Positions 34,098-43,527 of a stretch of DNA of 64,000 nt are shown piece by piece (the stretch's first letter is position 1; every line of letters begins with the position of its first letter). The position numbers and the translations under genes were made by a program. Source of the stretch: Pseudomonas soli (GTDB taxonomy: Bacteria; Pseudomonadota; Gammaproteobacteria; Pseudomonadales; Pseudomonadaceae); assembly GCF_900110655.1 (NCBI RefSeq), contig NZ_FOEQ01000009.1:1-64000 (forward strand), read 5' to 3'. The notes under the pieces were generated by a model, which worked only from the letters and a program-made list of their open reading frames with translations, was not told where the DNA came from and ran no database searches.

Positions 34098-35300
34098 TCA
34101 TGCAACGATTGGAATGGCGGGGTCGGCAGCTGCTAGCGCCTGGGCGCGATCAGCTGCGGGGGGGTAGATCCATACCGTGTTGATCTGGCGCTTGAGACTC
34201 TTGCCTTCCAGGCCCTGCAGGTGCAGTTCGCGTTCCCAGCCTTCGCTGTAGGCCGCGCCCCACCCTCCAAGGTCCAGGCAGGTGACGTACTTGGGCTGGC
34301 GATAGATCACCGGCTCCACGCCCAGCAGCTCGGCCATGGCGTTGTTGCCCGAATGGCGGCCCATGGGAATGGCGTGCTGGCAGCTCATCAGCGCTAGGTT
34401 GCCCTTGTCGTCGACGGCGGCGCAGGCGACATCGCCAGTGGCGAAGATGTAGTCCTGCCCAATGACTTTCAGGTGATCATCAACTTTCAGGCGTCCCAAG
34501 CCGTCACGCTCGCCTGCGACCTGGGCGGTCAACGGGCTGGCCTTGACCCCAACGGTCCATATCACAGTCTTGCTGGCGATGTATTCGCCGTTATCCAGGG
34601 TCACGCCCCCCGCATCCACCGCCACCACCGAGGTGCCAGTCAGCCATTGCACCCCGGCCTGCTCGCTGGCGCTGACAATGGCCGGGGTGATGCCGGCGCC
34701 GAGCGCGGCACCGATGCTGGTACCTCGGTCGATCAGCACCACACGGGCCTGGCCTTCGCCGAGGATGGCGCGCAGCCGGGATGGCAGCTCGGTGGCCGTT
34801 TCGATACCGGTGAAGCCACCGCCGCACACCACCAGGGTGTTGCGCGCCGGTGAGGCGGGCAGGCTGGCCAGGCTGTGCAGGTGCTGCTCCAGGCGAGTGG
34901 CCGACTCCATCTGGTCGACATCGAAGGTGTGCTCGGTCAGGCCCGGGACGGCGGGGCGGGCCACCTGGCTGCCGGCGGCGAGGATCAGACGATCGTAGGC
35001 GAGCTGGTGCGTGTGCCCGTTGGTATCGCGGTAGCCGACCAGGCGGGCGTCGCTGTCGATGGTGTCGGCGGTGCCGTGGATGAACTCCACGCCCACCACG
35101 TCGAACAGGGCCTCCAAGGGCGCCTGCAAGCTGTGCACGTCGGCTTCATAGAAGCGTGGGCGGATCCGCAGTTGCGGCTGCGGCGCCAGCACACTGATGC
35201 GCACGTCGCCGCGCTGGGCCTGGTCGAGCAGGCGGGCGGCGCTCAGGGCGCTCCAGACACCGGCAAAGCCGGCACCGATGATCAGGATACGAGAGGTCAT
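34098..35300 (-). CDS. NAD(P)/FAD-dependent oxidoreductase (type II NADH dehydrogenase-like)
   Basis: 400 residues. FAD-binding Rossmann motif at the N-terminus (ILIIGAGFAGVWSALSAA), a second nucleotide fold in the middle (NTLVVCGGGFTGIETATELPSRL) and the FAD-contacting IFATGDVACA about residue 290. The family oxidises NAD(P)H and passes electrons to quinone or another acceptor. The start at 35300 follows GGAG at seven bases. It is divergent from the Rrf2 regulator, with related palindromes between them, so it is likely a target of that regulator. Confidence 0.88.
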   Translation of the reverse strand: MTSRILIIGAGFAGVWSALSAARLLDQAQRGDVRISVLAPQPQLRIRPRFYEADVHSLQAPLEALFDVVGVEFIHGTADTIDSDARLVGYRDTNGHTHQLAYDRLILAAGSQVARPAVPGLTEHTFDVDQMESATRLEQHLHSLASLPASPARNTLVVCGGGFTGIETATELPSRLRAILGEGQARVVLIDRGTSIGAALGAGITPAIVSASEQAGVQWLTGTSVVAVDAGGVTLDNGEYIASKTVIWTVGVKASPLTAQVAGERDGLGRLKVDDHLKVIGQDYIFATGDVACAAVDDKGNLALMSCQHAIPMGRHSGNNAMAELLGVEPVIYRQPKYVTCLDLGGWGAAYSEGWERELHLQGLEGKSLKRQINTVWIYPPAADRAQALAAADPAIPIVA

Positions 35301-35358
35301 GAAGGTGCTCCGCAAGGTAGGAAAGGGCTTCGACGAAGCATGTGCTACTTGTCGAATA

Positions 35359-35381
35359 ACTACGACTGTATTGATCGTAGT
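35359..35381. promoter_or_regulatory. Inverted repeat ACTACGA-N9-TCGTAGT
   Basis: Perfect seven-base arms in the intergenic region, 58 bases upstream of the flavoprotein gene. It is a candidate operator for the divergent Rrf2 regulator, as the TACGACT element recurs at the second site. Confidence 0.6.
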
Positions 35382-35544
35382 TTAATTCGGCAAGTGTTTT
35401 TTACGCATCGGGTTGTGCGTCAACCGCCACAAAATGCGCGGATGCCGCGTATTGAATGACGTAAAGCGGGGTCTTGACCGGCCAGCCCGACGACAGGCGG
35501 CTACGCCCGGCTTTGCTTTCCAGCACTGACGGGCGTACAATTTA

Positions 35545-35559
35545 CGACTAAATCAGTCG
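35545..35559. promoter_or_regulatory. Inverted repeat CGACT-N5-AGTCG in front of the Rrf2 gene
   Basis: It is ten bases before the Rrf2 start codon, preceded by TTTA and thus sharing TACGACT with the 35359 site. The position suggests autorepression. It partly overlaps the ribosome-binding region (CGGAGA). Confidence 0.55.
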
Positions 35560-35568
35560 GAGATTTAT

Positions 35569-36111
35569 ATGTCCCTCTACAGTGCAGGCGTCGAGTACGG
35601 CATCCACTGCCTGCTGTTCCTGGTGGACGAGCGTGGCGACAGTCGCGAGTCCAGCGTGCGTGACCTGGCCGAGCTGCAGGGGGTGCCCCAGGAATACCTG
35701 GCCAAGGTCTTCACCAAGCTCGCCCGGGCCGGGCTGGTTGCCGCGACCGAAGGCGTGCGCGGCGGGTTTCGCCTGGCGCGGCCTTCCGACGAAATCACCG
35801 TGCTGGATATCGTCACGGCCATCGATGGACCGAAGAAGCTCTTCGATTGCCGGGAGATCCGCGAGCGCTGCGCGGTGTTCGAGGGTTCGGCGCCGGGCTG
35901 GGCGACCGAGGGCACCTGTGCCATTCACGCGGTGATGCTGGGGGCACAGAAACGCATGGAAGAGGCGTTGGCCCAGCAGACCATCCTCGACCTGGTACGG
36001 CGGTTCGGGCGCAAGGCGCCGGCTGAGTTCGGGCAGAAGGTCAATGACTGGATGAGCGAGCGACGCGACGGCAAAGGCAGCGCTGGCGATATTCCGTTGC
36101 AGGTGGTCTGA
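35569..36111 (+). CDS. Rrf2 family transcriptional regulator
   Basis: 180 residues. The N-terminal winged helix (SVRDLAELQGVPQEYLAKVFTKLARAGLVAATEGVRGGFRLARP) is typical of Rrf2. Three cysteines lie at about 94, 101 and 117 (DCREIRERC...GTC). In IscR and NsrR three closely spaced cysteines hold an iron-sulfur cluster; here the last spacing is wider (15 residues between the second and third), so cluster binding is plausible but not certain. The length is slightly above usual, with a charged C-terminal tail. It probably senses redox, NO or iron state and controls the divergent flavoprotein gene and itself. Confidence 0.88.
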   Translation: MSLYSAGVEYGIHCLLFLVDERGDSRESSVRDLAELQGVPQEYLAKVFTKLARAGLVAATEGVRGGFRLARPSDEITVLDIVTAIDGPKKLFDCREIRERCAVFEGSAPGWATEGTCAIHAVMLGAQKRMEEALAQQTILDLVRRFGRKAPAEFGQKVNDWMSERRDGKGSAGDIPLQVV

Positions 36112-36248
36112 CTGGGCCTGGGCCACCACGGAAAATGCTGCTCAACCCCCAGGTAAATCCTTGCCTGGGTGATCCGCCCGCGCGCCTCAAGGCGCGGTAA
36201 GCTGACAGGAATATCCCGCGCGCCGCCCACGGCGCCAGAGAGGTCAGC

Positions 36249-37154
36249 GTGGCTTCCTACACCTTGCGTCAACTGAAGTACTTCGTCACCACCGTGGAGG
36301 CCGGCAGCGTCGCCGAAGCCTCGCGCCAGTTGTACATCGCCCAGCCGTCGATCTCCACGGCGATCAAGAGCCTGGAAGAAAGCTTCGGCGTGCAGCTGTT
36401 CATTCGCCATCACGCCCAGGGCGTGTCGCTGACGCCCAGCGGCAAGCGCTTCTACGCCAAGACCCGGTCCCTGCTGCAGATGGCCCACGAGTTCGAGCAG
36501 AACGCCCTGGCCGACAACGACACGGTGGCCGGGCAGATCGACATCGGCTGTTTCGAGACCGTGGCACCGCTGTATCTGCCGCGGCTGATCGCCGGCTTCC
36601 GCGAGCGCTACCCCGGGGTGGACATCCGCCTGCGCGACGGTGAGCAACAGGACCTGATCCAGGGGCTGACGGCCGGTACCTTCGACCTGGCGTTCCTCTA
36701 TGACCATGACCTGGACGGCACCATCGAGACCGAGCCGCTGATGCCCCCACAGAAGCCCTATGTGCTGCTGCCGGAAAAGCACCGTTTCGCAGGCCAAGCC
36801 CAGGTGTCGCTGCGTGACCTGTGTCCCGAGCCGATGATCCTGCTCGACGTGGCCCCAAGCCGCACCTATTTCGTCAGCCTGTTCAACGAACTGGGGCTGA
36901 CGCCGAACATCGTCTTCAGCTCCCCGTCGATCGAGATGGTCCGGGGCATGGTCGGGCAGGGCTTTGGTTTCTCGCTGCTGGTGACCCGGCCGCACTCGGA
37001 ATTCACCTACGACGGGCAGCGGCTGGTGACGCTGGCGATCGCCGAGCCGGTGACGCTGTCGGGGTTGGCGGCGGCGCACCTCAGGCGTGTGCAACTGACC
37101 AAGCCGGCGCAGCTATTCGTGGAGTTCTGCCGTGAAGAGCTGGCACGGATGTAG
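36249..37154 (+). CDS. LysR family transcriptional regulator
   Basis: 301 residues, starting with GTG at 36249 behind GAGG. An N-terminal helix-turn-helix (TLRQLKYFVTTVEAGSVAEASRQLYIAQPSISTAIKSLEESFGVQLF) is followed by a periplasmic-binding-like effector domain (GQIDIGCFETVAPLYLPRLIAGF...). These regulators are tetramers that switch promoters in response to a small molecule. The neighbours give no clear target: the Rrf2 gene is upstream and a small DUF1652 gene downstream. No divergent partner gene exists. Confidence 0.9.
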   Translation: MASYTLRQLKYFVTTVEAGSVAEASRQLYIAQPSISTAIKSLEESFGVQLFIRHHAQGVSLTPSGKRFYAKTRSLLQMAHEFEQNALADNDTVAGQIDIGCFETVAPLYLPRLIAGFRERYPGVDIRLRDGEQQDLIQGLTAGTFDLAFLYDHDLDGTIETEPLMPPQKPYVLLPEKHRFAGQAQVSLRDLCPEPMILLDVAPSRTYFVSLFNELGLTPNIVFSSPSIEMVRGMVGQGFGFSLLVTRPHSEFTYDGQRLVTLAIAEPVTLSGLAAAHLRRVQLTKPAQLFVEFCREELARM

Positions 37155-37362
37155 GTGCTGACCGCCCGTCGCCTGTAGGGCGAAGACGACCGAACGTTGC
37201 CCGGTCAGTGGTTTCTTCCACTAAGGTGCATGAGACACTTCGGCGTTGTCATTACCGGGGCGAATGGACCTGCGCCCGGTGATGCTCAACTTCGACTGAC
37301 AACCTTGCCGGTCGAGGGCGTAGCACATCTGACAGGCCATCCACTACAGAGAGGGTCGTACC

Positions 37363-37623
37363 ATGTCTTTGATTGGCGTTTCTATGCTTGAGATGCGGCA
37401 GATGATCGAGCAGGCTTGCCTGCCCGACCACTGCGAGGTGAGCTGCGCCGATGGCGAGAACCTCACCATTCGCTTGGGTCAGGGCTCGAGTCCGGACGAT
37501 TGCCTTACCGTGGCAGTGGTGCCAATTGCCAACCTCAACAACTGTCGAGATCTGGTGAACCTTGTGAGTCGGGTCAAGGCGCAACGTGATGCCCCGCCGG
37601 GGGCCCGTAAAGCGATTGCCTGA
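37363..37623 (+). CDS. DUF1652 family small protein
   Basis: 86 residues. The pattern MLEMRQMIEQACLPDHCEVSCADGENLTIRL...VVPIANLNNCRDLVNLVSRVK matches, from memory, DUF1652, a family restricted largely to Pseudomonas and without known function. A GAGG precedes the start at 37363. It converges with the small gene at 37626, whose stop lies only 2 bases away. Confidence 0.75.
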   Translation: MSLIGVSMLEMRQMIEQACLPDHCEVSCADGENLTIRLGQGSSPDDCLTVAVVPIANLNNCRDLVNLVSRVKAQRDAPPGARKAIA

Positions 37624-37625
37624 GG

Positions 37626-37913
37626 TCATTGCAACTCGAGCAACAGATTGATGCCGCCGTCGCCGCACTTGACGTGTTCACGGACAACGCCCCGATAATT
37701 GCGTCCCTCCCAGGCGAAGGCGACGCTGTGCGCCTTCTCCACCTTGGCAGGTAACGGTGGCTCGATATGCAGGCGCAGTGCGGGGCGGCCCTGCAGGCTA
37801 AGTGCCGCCAACTGGACCTGGCACATGGCACGCTGGGCCATTGGACCGAATAATGTATCGCGGACGAAATCCAGTTCCAGGCAAGCGCAGGGGGCACGAC
37901 AAGGCATCTTCAT
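37626..37913 (-). CDS. Hypothetical protein with cysteine-rich N-terminus
   Basis: 95 residues beginning MKMPCRAPC and containing five cysteines: four in the first half and one in VKCGDGG near the C-terminus. No family recognised. The C-terminal part (FAWEGRNYRGVVREHVKCGDG) could be a small beta-rich domain. It is kept because codon usage and length look coding and a tight convergent end with the DUF1652 gene is typical of real genes. I chose 37913; the frame is open to 37931. Confidence 0.55.
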   Translation of the reverse strand: MKMPCRAPCACLELDFVRDTLFGPMAQRAMCQVQLAALSLQGRPALRLHIEPPLPAKVEKAHSVAFAWEGRNYRGVVREHVKCGDGGINLLLELQ

Positions 37914-38053
37914 GGTGGCTTTCCGACTCAAAGAGGCATAGCTCGCAGTTGGAAGCGTAAAGGCGCCAGACGTTCAAATTATTTCAGTAGGCTGAAGCAG
38001 CTCATTCGGCCTGGCATGCGCGGCACCCGCTAAGCCAGTTGCTAACAGGCGGC

Positions 38054-38404
38054 TCAGGGGGGGCCGAGAATCTCCAGCACCTTGTCGCGCAACTGGTCGA
38101 TGCTGAACGGCTTGCCTATGAGGTGCATGCCTGGGGGCACGTTGAAGCTCTCGGCGTAGCCACTGGCGAACAGCACGGGCAGATTCGGCCGGCTTTCCCG
38201 GGCCTTGGCCGCCAATTCCTCGCCGCGCAGGTCGGGCAACCCGACGTCGGTCATCAACAGCGCCAGCGGTTGCGTGGGATCCTCGATGATCTTGAGGGCC
38301 GCGGCAGCGCTGTCGGCCTCGATGGCGGCATAGCCCAGTTCGTCGAGCACTTCGACTATCAGCATGCGAACGATGTCGTCGTCTTCGACTACCAGAAGGT
38401 GCAT
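38054..38404 (-). CDS. Single-domain response regulator (receiver only)
   Basis: 116 residues forming one receiver: acidic pocket VVEDDDIV at the N-terminus, phospho-acceptor Asp in LLMTDVGLPDLRG (about residue 52), conserved Thr/Ser position in FASGYAE and Lys in LIGKPFS. No output domain, so it acts by protein contact. It is divergent from the large hybrid kinase at 38659 and may be a phosphorelay or diversion partner. The start at 38404 follows AGGA at nine bases. Confidence 0.85.
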   Translation of the reverse strand: MHLLVVEDDDIVRMLIVEVLDELGYAAIEADSAAAALKIIEDPTQPLALLMTDVGLPDLRGEELAAKARESRPNLPVLFASGYAESFNVPPGMHLIGKPFSIDQLRDKVLEILGPP

Positions 38405-38658
38405 TTCATGGGTCCTGTTTCGATGGATTGTCTCTACTCTGTGCGCGGGGCCATGGCAGAAGTTCCCAAGCTTAACGGCATGCGCAAATAGATGGAACGT
38501 TTGCTGCAAGCAGGCTTCAAATACTGGCTAAATGCCCTGCCAGATCTGCCAAAGCTGGTTAGACTCGCGGTATTCGCGGTTGGTCTGGCGCAGGGCATCA
38601 CTTACACGACGTTGACGCCGGTCTGTTCAATGGATTTTTTTCGCTCGGGCACTTTCAC

Positions 38659-41600
38659 ATGATTCAAGCAGCCTCGATGGACCAACGCAGTTTTCGCAAA
38701 CTGCTGAGCCGCAACGTCGGCCTGCCCCTGGGAGTGGGGCTACTGGGCGCCGTGGCCTTTGTCGCGGTGATCTACTACCTGCTTTCGGCCATGCAGTGGG
38801 TCGAGCACACCGATCGGGTGATCGGCAATGCCAACGAGACGATCAAGCTGTCGATCGACATGGAAACCGGCATGCGCGGCTATCTGCTGACCGGCGAAGA
38901 GCGTTTCCTCGACCCCTACGAGGTGGCCAAGCCGCGCATCTTCGGCAGCCTGGACAGCCTGCGGGCAATGGTGGCCGACAACCCTCAGCAAGTTGACCGC
39001 ATCGACCGCATCGCGGCGCTGCAGCGCGAGTGGAACACCTTCGGCAACGAAGTCATCAGCCAGCGGCGCACCCAACAGGGTGATGTGGCGTCGTCGATTG
39101 GCCGTGGCCGCGGCAAGCGCCTGACCGACGAGATCCGCAAGGAGTTCGACACTTTCATCAACACCGAGCAGCAACTGCGTACGGCGCGCAACGAGACGGT
39201 CAGCACGGTCACCATGACCGCGATCTCGGCGTTCGTGCTGTTCATCGTTGCCCTGAGTGCGTTGCTTGCTTACCTCGGACGGCGTGACTTGCTGGCCTTG
39301 TCTTCAAGCTATGTCGAAAACCTCGAAGCCCAGCAACGCGCCGCCGAGCGCCTGGAGCAACAGGCCTGGGTGCGTGCCGGACAGACCCAGCTGGCCGAAC
39401 AGGTGCTGGGCCAGCTGACGCTGCCGATGCTTGGCGACAATATCCTGCGCTTTTTCGCCGGTTACCTGGGCAGCGTGGTCGGTGCGCTGTATGTGCGCGA
39501 TGAGCATGGCCAGCTGGTGCGGGTCGCCGCCTATGGTCTGGATGCCGAACAGAAGGCCAGCGAACCGCGCGTCGGCGATCATGCCGGCCTGCTGGGCGAG
39601 GCGGTGGCCCAGGGGCGGCTGTTGCGCCTGGATGAGCTGCCGGAGGATTACTACCGCCTGAGTTCCGGGCTGGGCCGTGGCTTGCCTCGCAGCGGTGTGC
39701 TGGTGCCGGCGCAGGACGACGCGCGGGTCAACGGCGTACTGGAGCTGGGATTCCTACGCACGCTGCAAGATCGTGACTTGGAGCTGCTGCAGCGCGTCGC
39801 CGAAAACCTGGGTATCTCCATCGAAAGCGCCCGCTATCGCCAGCGCCTGCAGGAAGTGCTCGCTGAAACCCAGCAGCTCAACGAAGAACTGCAGGTGCAG
39901 CAGGAGGAACTCAAGACCGCCAACGAAGAGCTCGAGGAACAGTCGCGGGTGCTCAAGGAGTCCCAGGCCCACCTCGAGACCCAGCAGGCCGAACTCGAGC
40001 AGACCAACGAACAACTGGCCGAGCGCACCGAGGCGCTGGACCGCAAGAACGGCGAGCTGAACCAGGCCCAGGTCGAGTTGCAGGCCCGCGCCGATGACCT
40101 GCAGCGCTCGAGCAAGTACAAGTCCGAGTTCCTCGCCAACATGTCCCATGAGCTGCGCACTCCACTCAACAGCTCACTGATCCTGGCCAAGCTGCTGGCC
40201 GAGAACGCCGAAGGCAACCTCAGCAAGGAGCAGGTGAAGTTCGCCGAGTCCATCTATTCGGCCGGCAACGACCTGCTCAACCTGATCAACGATATTCTCG
40301 ACATCGCCAAGGTCGAGGCCGGCAAGCTGGAGGTACGCGCCGAAAACACTCCGCTGGAGCGGCTGGTCGAAGGCTTGAAGGGTATGTTCCAACCGTTGGC
40401 GCAGGACAAGGGGCTGTCCTTCGCCGTGCAACTGGAGCAACCGTTGCCGGCTTCCCTGTTCACCGACCGTCAGCGCCTTGAGCAGATTCTCAAGAACCTG
40501 TTGTCCAACGCCATCAAGTTCACCGAGCGTGGCCAGGTCAGCCTGCGCATCAGCCATCAAGCGGGACGGGGGATCGTCTTCGCGGTGCGCGACACCGGCA
40601 TCGGCATCGCCGCCGACCAGCAGCAGGCGATCTTCGGCGCCTTCCACCAGGTCGATGGCACCAGCAACCGGCGCTATGGCGGCACGGGCCTGGGCTTGTC
40701 CATCTCGCGTGACCTGGCGCACCTGCTGGGTGGGCAGATCGATGTCGATAGCACCCCGGGGCAGGGCAGCGTTTTCAGCCTGGTCCTTCCCGAGCATTTC
40801 GAGCCTGATACCCAGCAGATCGAGGTGCACAGCCTGCGCCCGGCGGTCGACGAACTGCCTCCGGCACCGCCGATGGCGACAACCGTACGCAGCGAGCGCC
40901 CGACGCCGGCCTTCGCCGACGATCGCGAGCAGGCGCCATTCGGCAACCGCTGCATCCTGGTGATCGAGGATGAGCCGAATTTCGCTCGTATCCTCTTCGA
41001 CCTCGCCCACGAACTGGGCTACAGCTGCCTGGTCGCCCATTCCGCCGACGAGGGCTTCGAGCTGGCGGCCCAGTACCTGCCCGATGCCATCCTGCTGGAC
41101 ATGCGCCTGCCTGACCATTCCGGGCTTACCGTGCTGCAGCGCCTGAAAGAGCAGGCCGGCACCCGGCATATTCCGGTGCATATCATTTCGGTGGAGGACC
41201 GAGTCGAGGCGGCCATGCACATGGGGGCGGTGGGCTACGCAGTCAAGCCCACCAGCCGCGAGGAACTCAAGGCGGTGTTCGGTCGGCTGGAGGCGAAGCT
41301 CACGCAGAAGCTCAAGCACATCCTGCTGGTGGAAGACGATGACCTGCAGCGCGAGAGCATTGCCCGCCTGATCGGCGACGACGATATCGAAATCACTGCC
41401 GTGGCAATGGCTCAGGATGCCCTGGCGCTGCTGCGCGAGAATATCTACGACTGCATGATCATCGACCTCAAGTTGCCCGACATGCTCGGCAACGAGCTGC
41501 TCAAACGCATGACCGCCGAAGATATCCGTAGCTTCCCGCCAGTGATCGTCTACACCGGCCGTAATCTCACCCGCGAGGAGGAGGCCGACCTGCTCAAATA

Positions 41601-42129
41601 TTCGCGCTCGATCATCATCAAGGGCGCGCGCTCGCCCGAGCGCCTGCTCGATGAAGTGACACTGTTCTTGCACAAGGTCGAGTCGCAGCTGTCCAACGAA
41701 CGCCAGCGCATGCTCAAGACCGCTCGCAGCCGCGACAAGGTGTTCGAGGGGCGCAAGATCCTGCTGGTGGACGATGATGTGCGTAATATCTTCGCCCTGA
41801 CCAGCGCCCTGGAACACAAGGGTGCCATCGTCGAGATCGGCCGCAACGGGCGCGAGGCCATAGAGTGCCTCGAAGCCAACGACGACATCGACCTGGTGCT
41901 GATGGACGTGATGATGCCGGAAATGGATGGCTACGAGGCGACGCGCCTGATCCGTCAGCAACCGCGCTGGCGCAAGCTGCCGATTATCGCCGTGACCGCC
42001 AAGGCGATGAAGGACGACCAGCAGCGTTGCCTGCAGGCCGGGGCCAATGACTACCTGGCCAAACCGATCGAGCTGGACCGCCTGTTCTCGCTGATCCGAG
42101 TCTGGCTGCCGCAATTGGAGCGAATCTGA
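38659..42129 (+). CDS. Large hybrid sensor kinase: CHASE3-GAF-HisKA-HATPase with three receivers
   Basis: 1,156 residues. One membrane segment (about 22-45), a CHASE3 sensor (IKLSIDMETGMRGYLLTGEERFLDPY), a second membrane segment (about 188-210), GAF domain (about 250-390), a long coiled coil (about 390-480), HisKA with phospho-acceptor His near 497 (NMSHELRTPLNSS), HATPase (NAIKF, DTGIGIAADQ, GTGLGLSIS) and three receivers starting near 764, 886 and 1032. Their Asp sites are LLDMRLPD, IIDLKLPD and LMDVMMPE. It is followed without a real gap by cheR, cheB and further two-component genes, so it probably heads a signalling operon whose CHASE3 or receiver part is methylated. Signal unknown. Confidence 0.92.
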   Translation: MIQAASMDQRSFRKLLSRNVGLPLGVGLLGAVAFVAVIYYLLSAMQWVEHTDRVIGNANETIKLSIDMETGMRGYLLTGEERFLDPYEVAKPRIFGSLDSLRAMVADNPQQVDRIDRIAALQREWNTFGNEVISQRRTQQGDVASSIGRGRGKRLTDEIRKEFDTFINTEQQLRTARNETVSTVTMTAISAFVLFIVALSALLAYLGRRDLLALSSSYVENLEAQQRAAERLEQQAWVRAGQTQLAEQVLGQLTLPMLGDNILRFFAGYLGSVVGALYVRDEHGQLVRVAAYGLDAEQKASEPRVGDHAGLLGEAVAQGRLLRLDELPEDYYRLSSGLGRGLPRSGVLVPAQDDARVNGVLELGFLRTLQDRDLELLQRVAENLGISIESARYRQRLQEVLAETQQLNEELQVQQEELKTANEELEEQSRVLKESQAHLETQQAELEQTNEQLAERTEALDRKNGELNQAQVELQARADDLQRSSKYKSEFLANMSHELRTPLNSSLILAKLLAENAEGNLSKEQVKFAESIYSAGNDLLNLINDILDIAKVEAGKLEVRAENTPLERLVEGLKGMFQPLAQDKGLSFAVQLEQPLPASLFTDRQRLEQILKNLLSNAIKFTERGQVSLRISHQAGRGIVFAVRDTGIGIAADQQQAIFGAFHQVDGTSNRRYGGTGLGLSISRDLAHLLGGQIDVDSTPGQGSVFSLVLPEHFEPDTQQIEVHSLRPAVDELPPAPPMATTVRSERPTPAFADDREQAPFGNRCILVIEDEPNFARILFDLAHELGYSCLVAHSADEGFELAAQYLPDAILLDMRLPDHSGLTVLQRLKEQAGTRHIPVHIISVEDRVEAAMHMGAVGYAVKPTSREELKAVFGRLEAKLTQKLKHILLVEDDDLQRESIARLIGDDDIEITAVAMAQDALALLRENIYDCMIIDLKLPDMLGNELLKRMTAEDIRSFPPVIVYTGRNLTREEEADLLKYSRSIIIKGARSPERLLDEVTLFLHKVESQLSNERQRMLKTARSRDKVFEGRKILLVDDDVRNIFALTSALEHKGAIVEIGRNGREAIECLEANDDIDLVLMDVMMPEMDGYEATRLIRQQPRWRKLPIIAVTAKAMKDDQQRCLQAGANDYLAKPIELDRLFSLIRVWLPQLERI

Positions 42130-42133
42130 AATC

Positions 42134-42955
42134 TTGACCAGTGAACGCAATACCGATATCGAAATCCGGCTGCTGATCGAGGCGATCTACCTCAAGTACA
42201 GCTACGATTTTCGCGATTACTCCGGCGCCTCGATCAAGCGCCGGATCCTCCATGCCATGCGCCAGTTCGACTGCCGCACGGTATCGTCGCTGCAGGAGCG
42301 AGTGCTGCATGACCCGGGCATGTTCCTCGAGTTGCTGCAGTACCTGACGATCCCGGTCAGCGAGATGTTCCGCGACCCTGGGCACTTCCTGGCACTGCGC
42401 ACCGAAGTGGTGCCGCTGCTGCGCACCTGGCCCTCGCTGAAGATCTGGATCGCCGGTTGCAGCACCGGCGAGGAGGTGTACTCCATGGCCATCCTGCTGC
42501 GCGAGGAGGGCCTGCTCGAACGCACCATCATTTATGCCACCGACATCAATCCGCACTCGCTGGAGCGTGCCAAGCAGGGCATCTACTCCATGCAGGTCAT
42601 GCATGAGTACGAAGATAACTATCGCAAGGCAGGTGGTCGGCGGGACTTTTCCGAGTACTACACCAGCGCCTACGGCAACGCCATCATGGATGCCAGTCTG
42701 CGCGACAACGTGACCTTCGCCGATCACAGCCTGGCCACCGACAGCGTGTTCTCCGAGACACAACTGGTGTCGTGCCGCAATGTGCTGATCTACTTCAACA
42801 AGGGGCTGCAAGACCGTGCCCTGGGGCTGTTCCACGAGTCGCTGTGCCACCGCGGCTTTCTGGTGCTGGGCAGCAAGGAGTCGGTGGACTTCTCGGCCTA
42901 CGGCGAGCGTTTCGAGCCGCTGGTGCGGCCCGAGCGGATCTACCGCAAGACATGA
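42134..42955 (+). CDS. CheR-type protein-glutamate methyltransferase
   Basis: 273 residues starting with TTG four bases after the kinase stop. The N-terminal helical region (IYLKYSYDFRDYSGASIKRRI) and the SAM-binding core (IWIAGCSTGEEVYSMAI, then IYATDINPHSLERAKQGIY and CRNVLIYF) identify a CheR. There is no C-terminal TPR part. It lies in an operon with a hybrid kinase and CheB but no chemoreceptor or CheA, so its substrate is probably not a classical chemoreceptor; the kinase itself is a candidate. Its stop overlaps the CheB start (ATGA). Confidence 0.9.
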   Translation: MTSERNTDIEIRLLIEAIYLKYSYDFRDYSGASIKRRILHAMRQFDCRTVSSLQERVLHDPGMFLELLQYLTIPVSEMFRDPGHFLALRTEVVPLLRTWPSLKIWIAGCSTGEEVYSMAILLREEGLLERTIIYATDINPHSLERAKQGIYSMQVMHEYEDNYRKAGGRRDFSEYYTSAYGNAIMDASLRDNVTFADHSLATDSVFSETQLVSCRNVLIYFNKGLQDRALGLFHESLCHRGFLVLGSKESVDFSAYGERFEPLVRPERIYRKT

Positions 42956-43527
42956 ACAGCGTGCGAGCGATTGTGATTGGCGCCTCGGCGGGGGGCGTGT
43001 CGGCGCTGTTCAGCGTGCTCGGCGCGCTGCCCGGCGATTTCGCCATCCCGGTATTATGCGTGCTGCATCTGCCCGATGATCGGCACAGCCAGCTGGCCGA
43101 GGTGCTGCAACGCCGCTTGCGTCGACCGGTTCGCGAGGCCCTCGACAAGGCGCGAATAGAGCCCGGCCTGATCTATGTAGCGGGGCCGGGCTACCACCTG
43201 TCGGTGGAGCGTGATTTCAGCCTGTCGCTGAGCCAGGAAGAACCGGTGCATTTCTCACGACCGGCAATCGATTTTCTCTTCGAGTCGGCCGCCGACGCCT
43301 ACGGCTCGGAGCTGCTAGGCGTATTGCTCACCGGGGCCAATGAAGACGGCGCCCAAGGGCTTTTACGCATCAAACAAAGCGGAGGCCGGACGGTAGTCCA
43401 GGACCCTCGCGAAGCACAGGTCGCGTTGATGCCGGAGGCCGCACTGGCCCTGCACGACCCGGACCACATTCTTTCCCTGAGCGGTATCGGGCAGTTGCTC
43501 GCTACCCTGGAACCCAGCGCATGCTAA
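42952..43527 (+). CDS. CheB-type methylesterase lacking a receiver domain
   Basis: 191 residues consisting only of the esterase/deamidase domain: GASAGGVSAL with the catalytic Ser near residue 12, a His in HLPDDRHSQLAEVLQRR and the acidic site in LLTGANEDGAQGLL. Standard chemotaxis CheB has an N-terminal receiver of about 120 residues that is missing here, so activity is presumably constitutive or controlled by protein contact. Its start overlaps the CheR stop, and its end overlaps the next gene by seven bases. Confidence 0.9.
   Translation: MNSVRAIVIGASAGGVSALFSVLGALPGDFAIPVLCVLHLPDDRHSQLAEVLQRRLRRPVREALDKARIEPGLIYVAGPGYHLSVERDFSLSLSQEEPVHFSRPAIDFLFESAADAYGSELLGVLLTGANEDGAQGLLRIKQSGGRTVVQDPREAQVALMPEAALALHDPDHILSLSGIGQLLATLEPSAC

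Noticed and set aside
37197..37391. 64-codon frame before the DUF1652 gene
   Set aside because: No ribosome-binding site, overlaps the DUF1652 start, and no family pattern.
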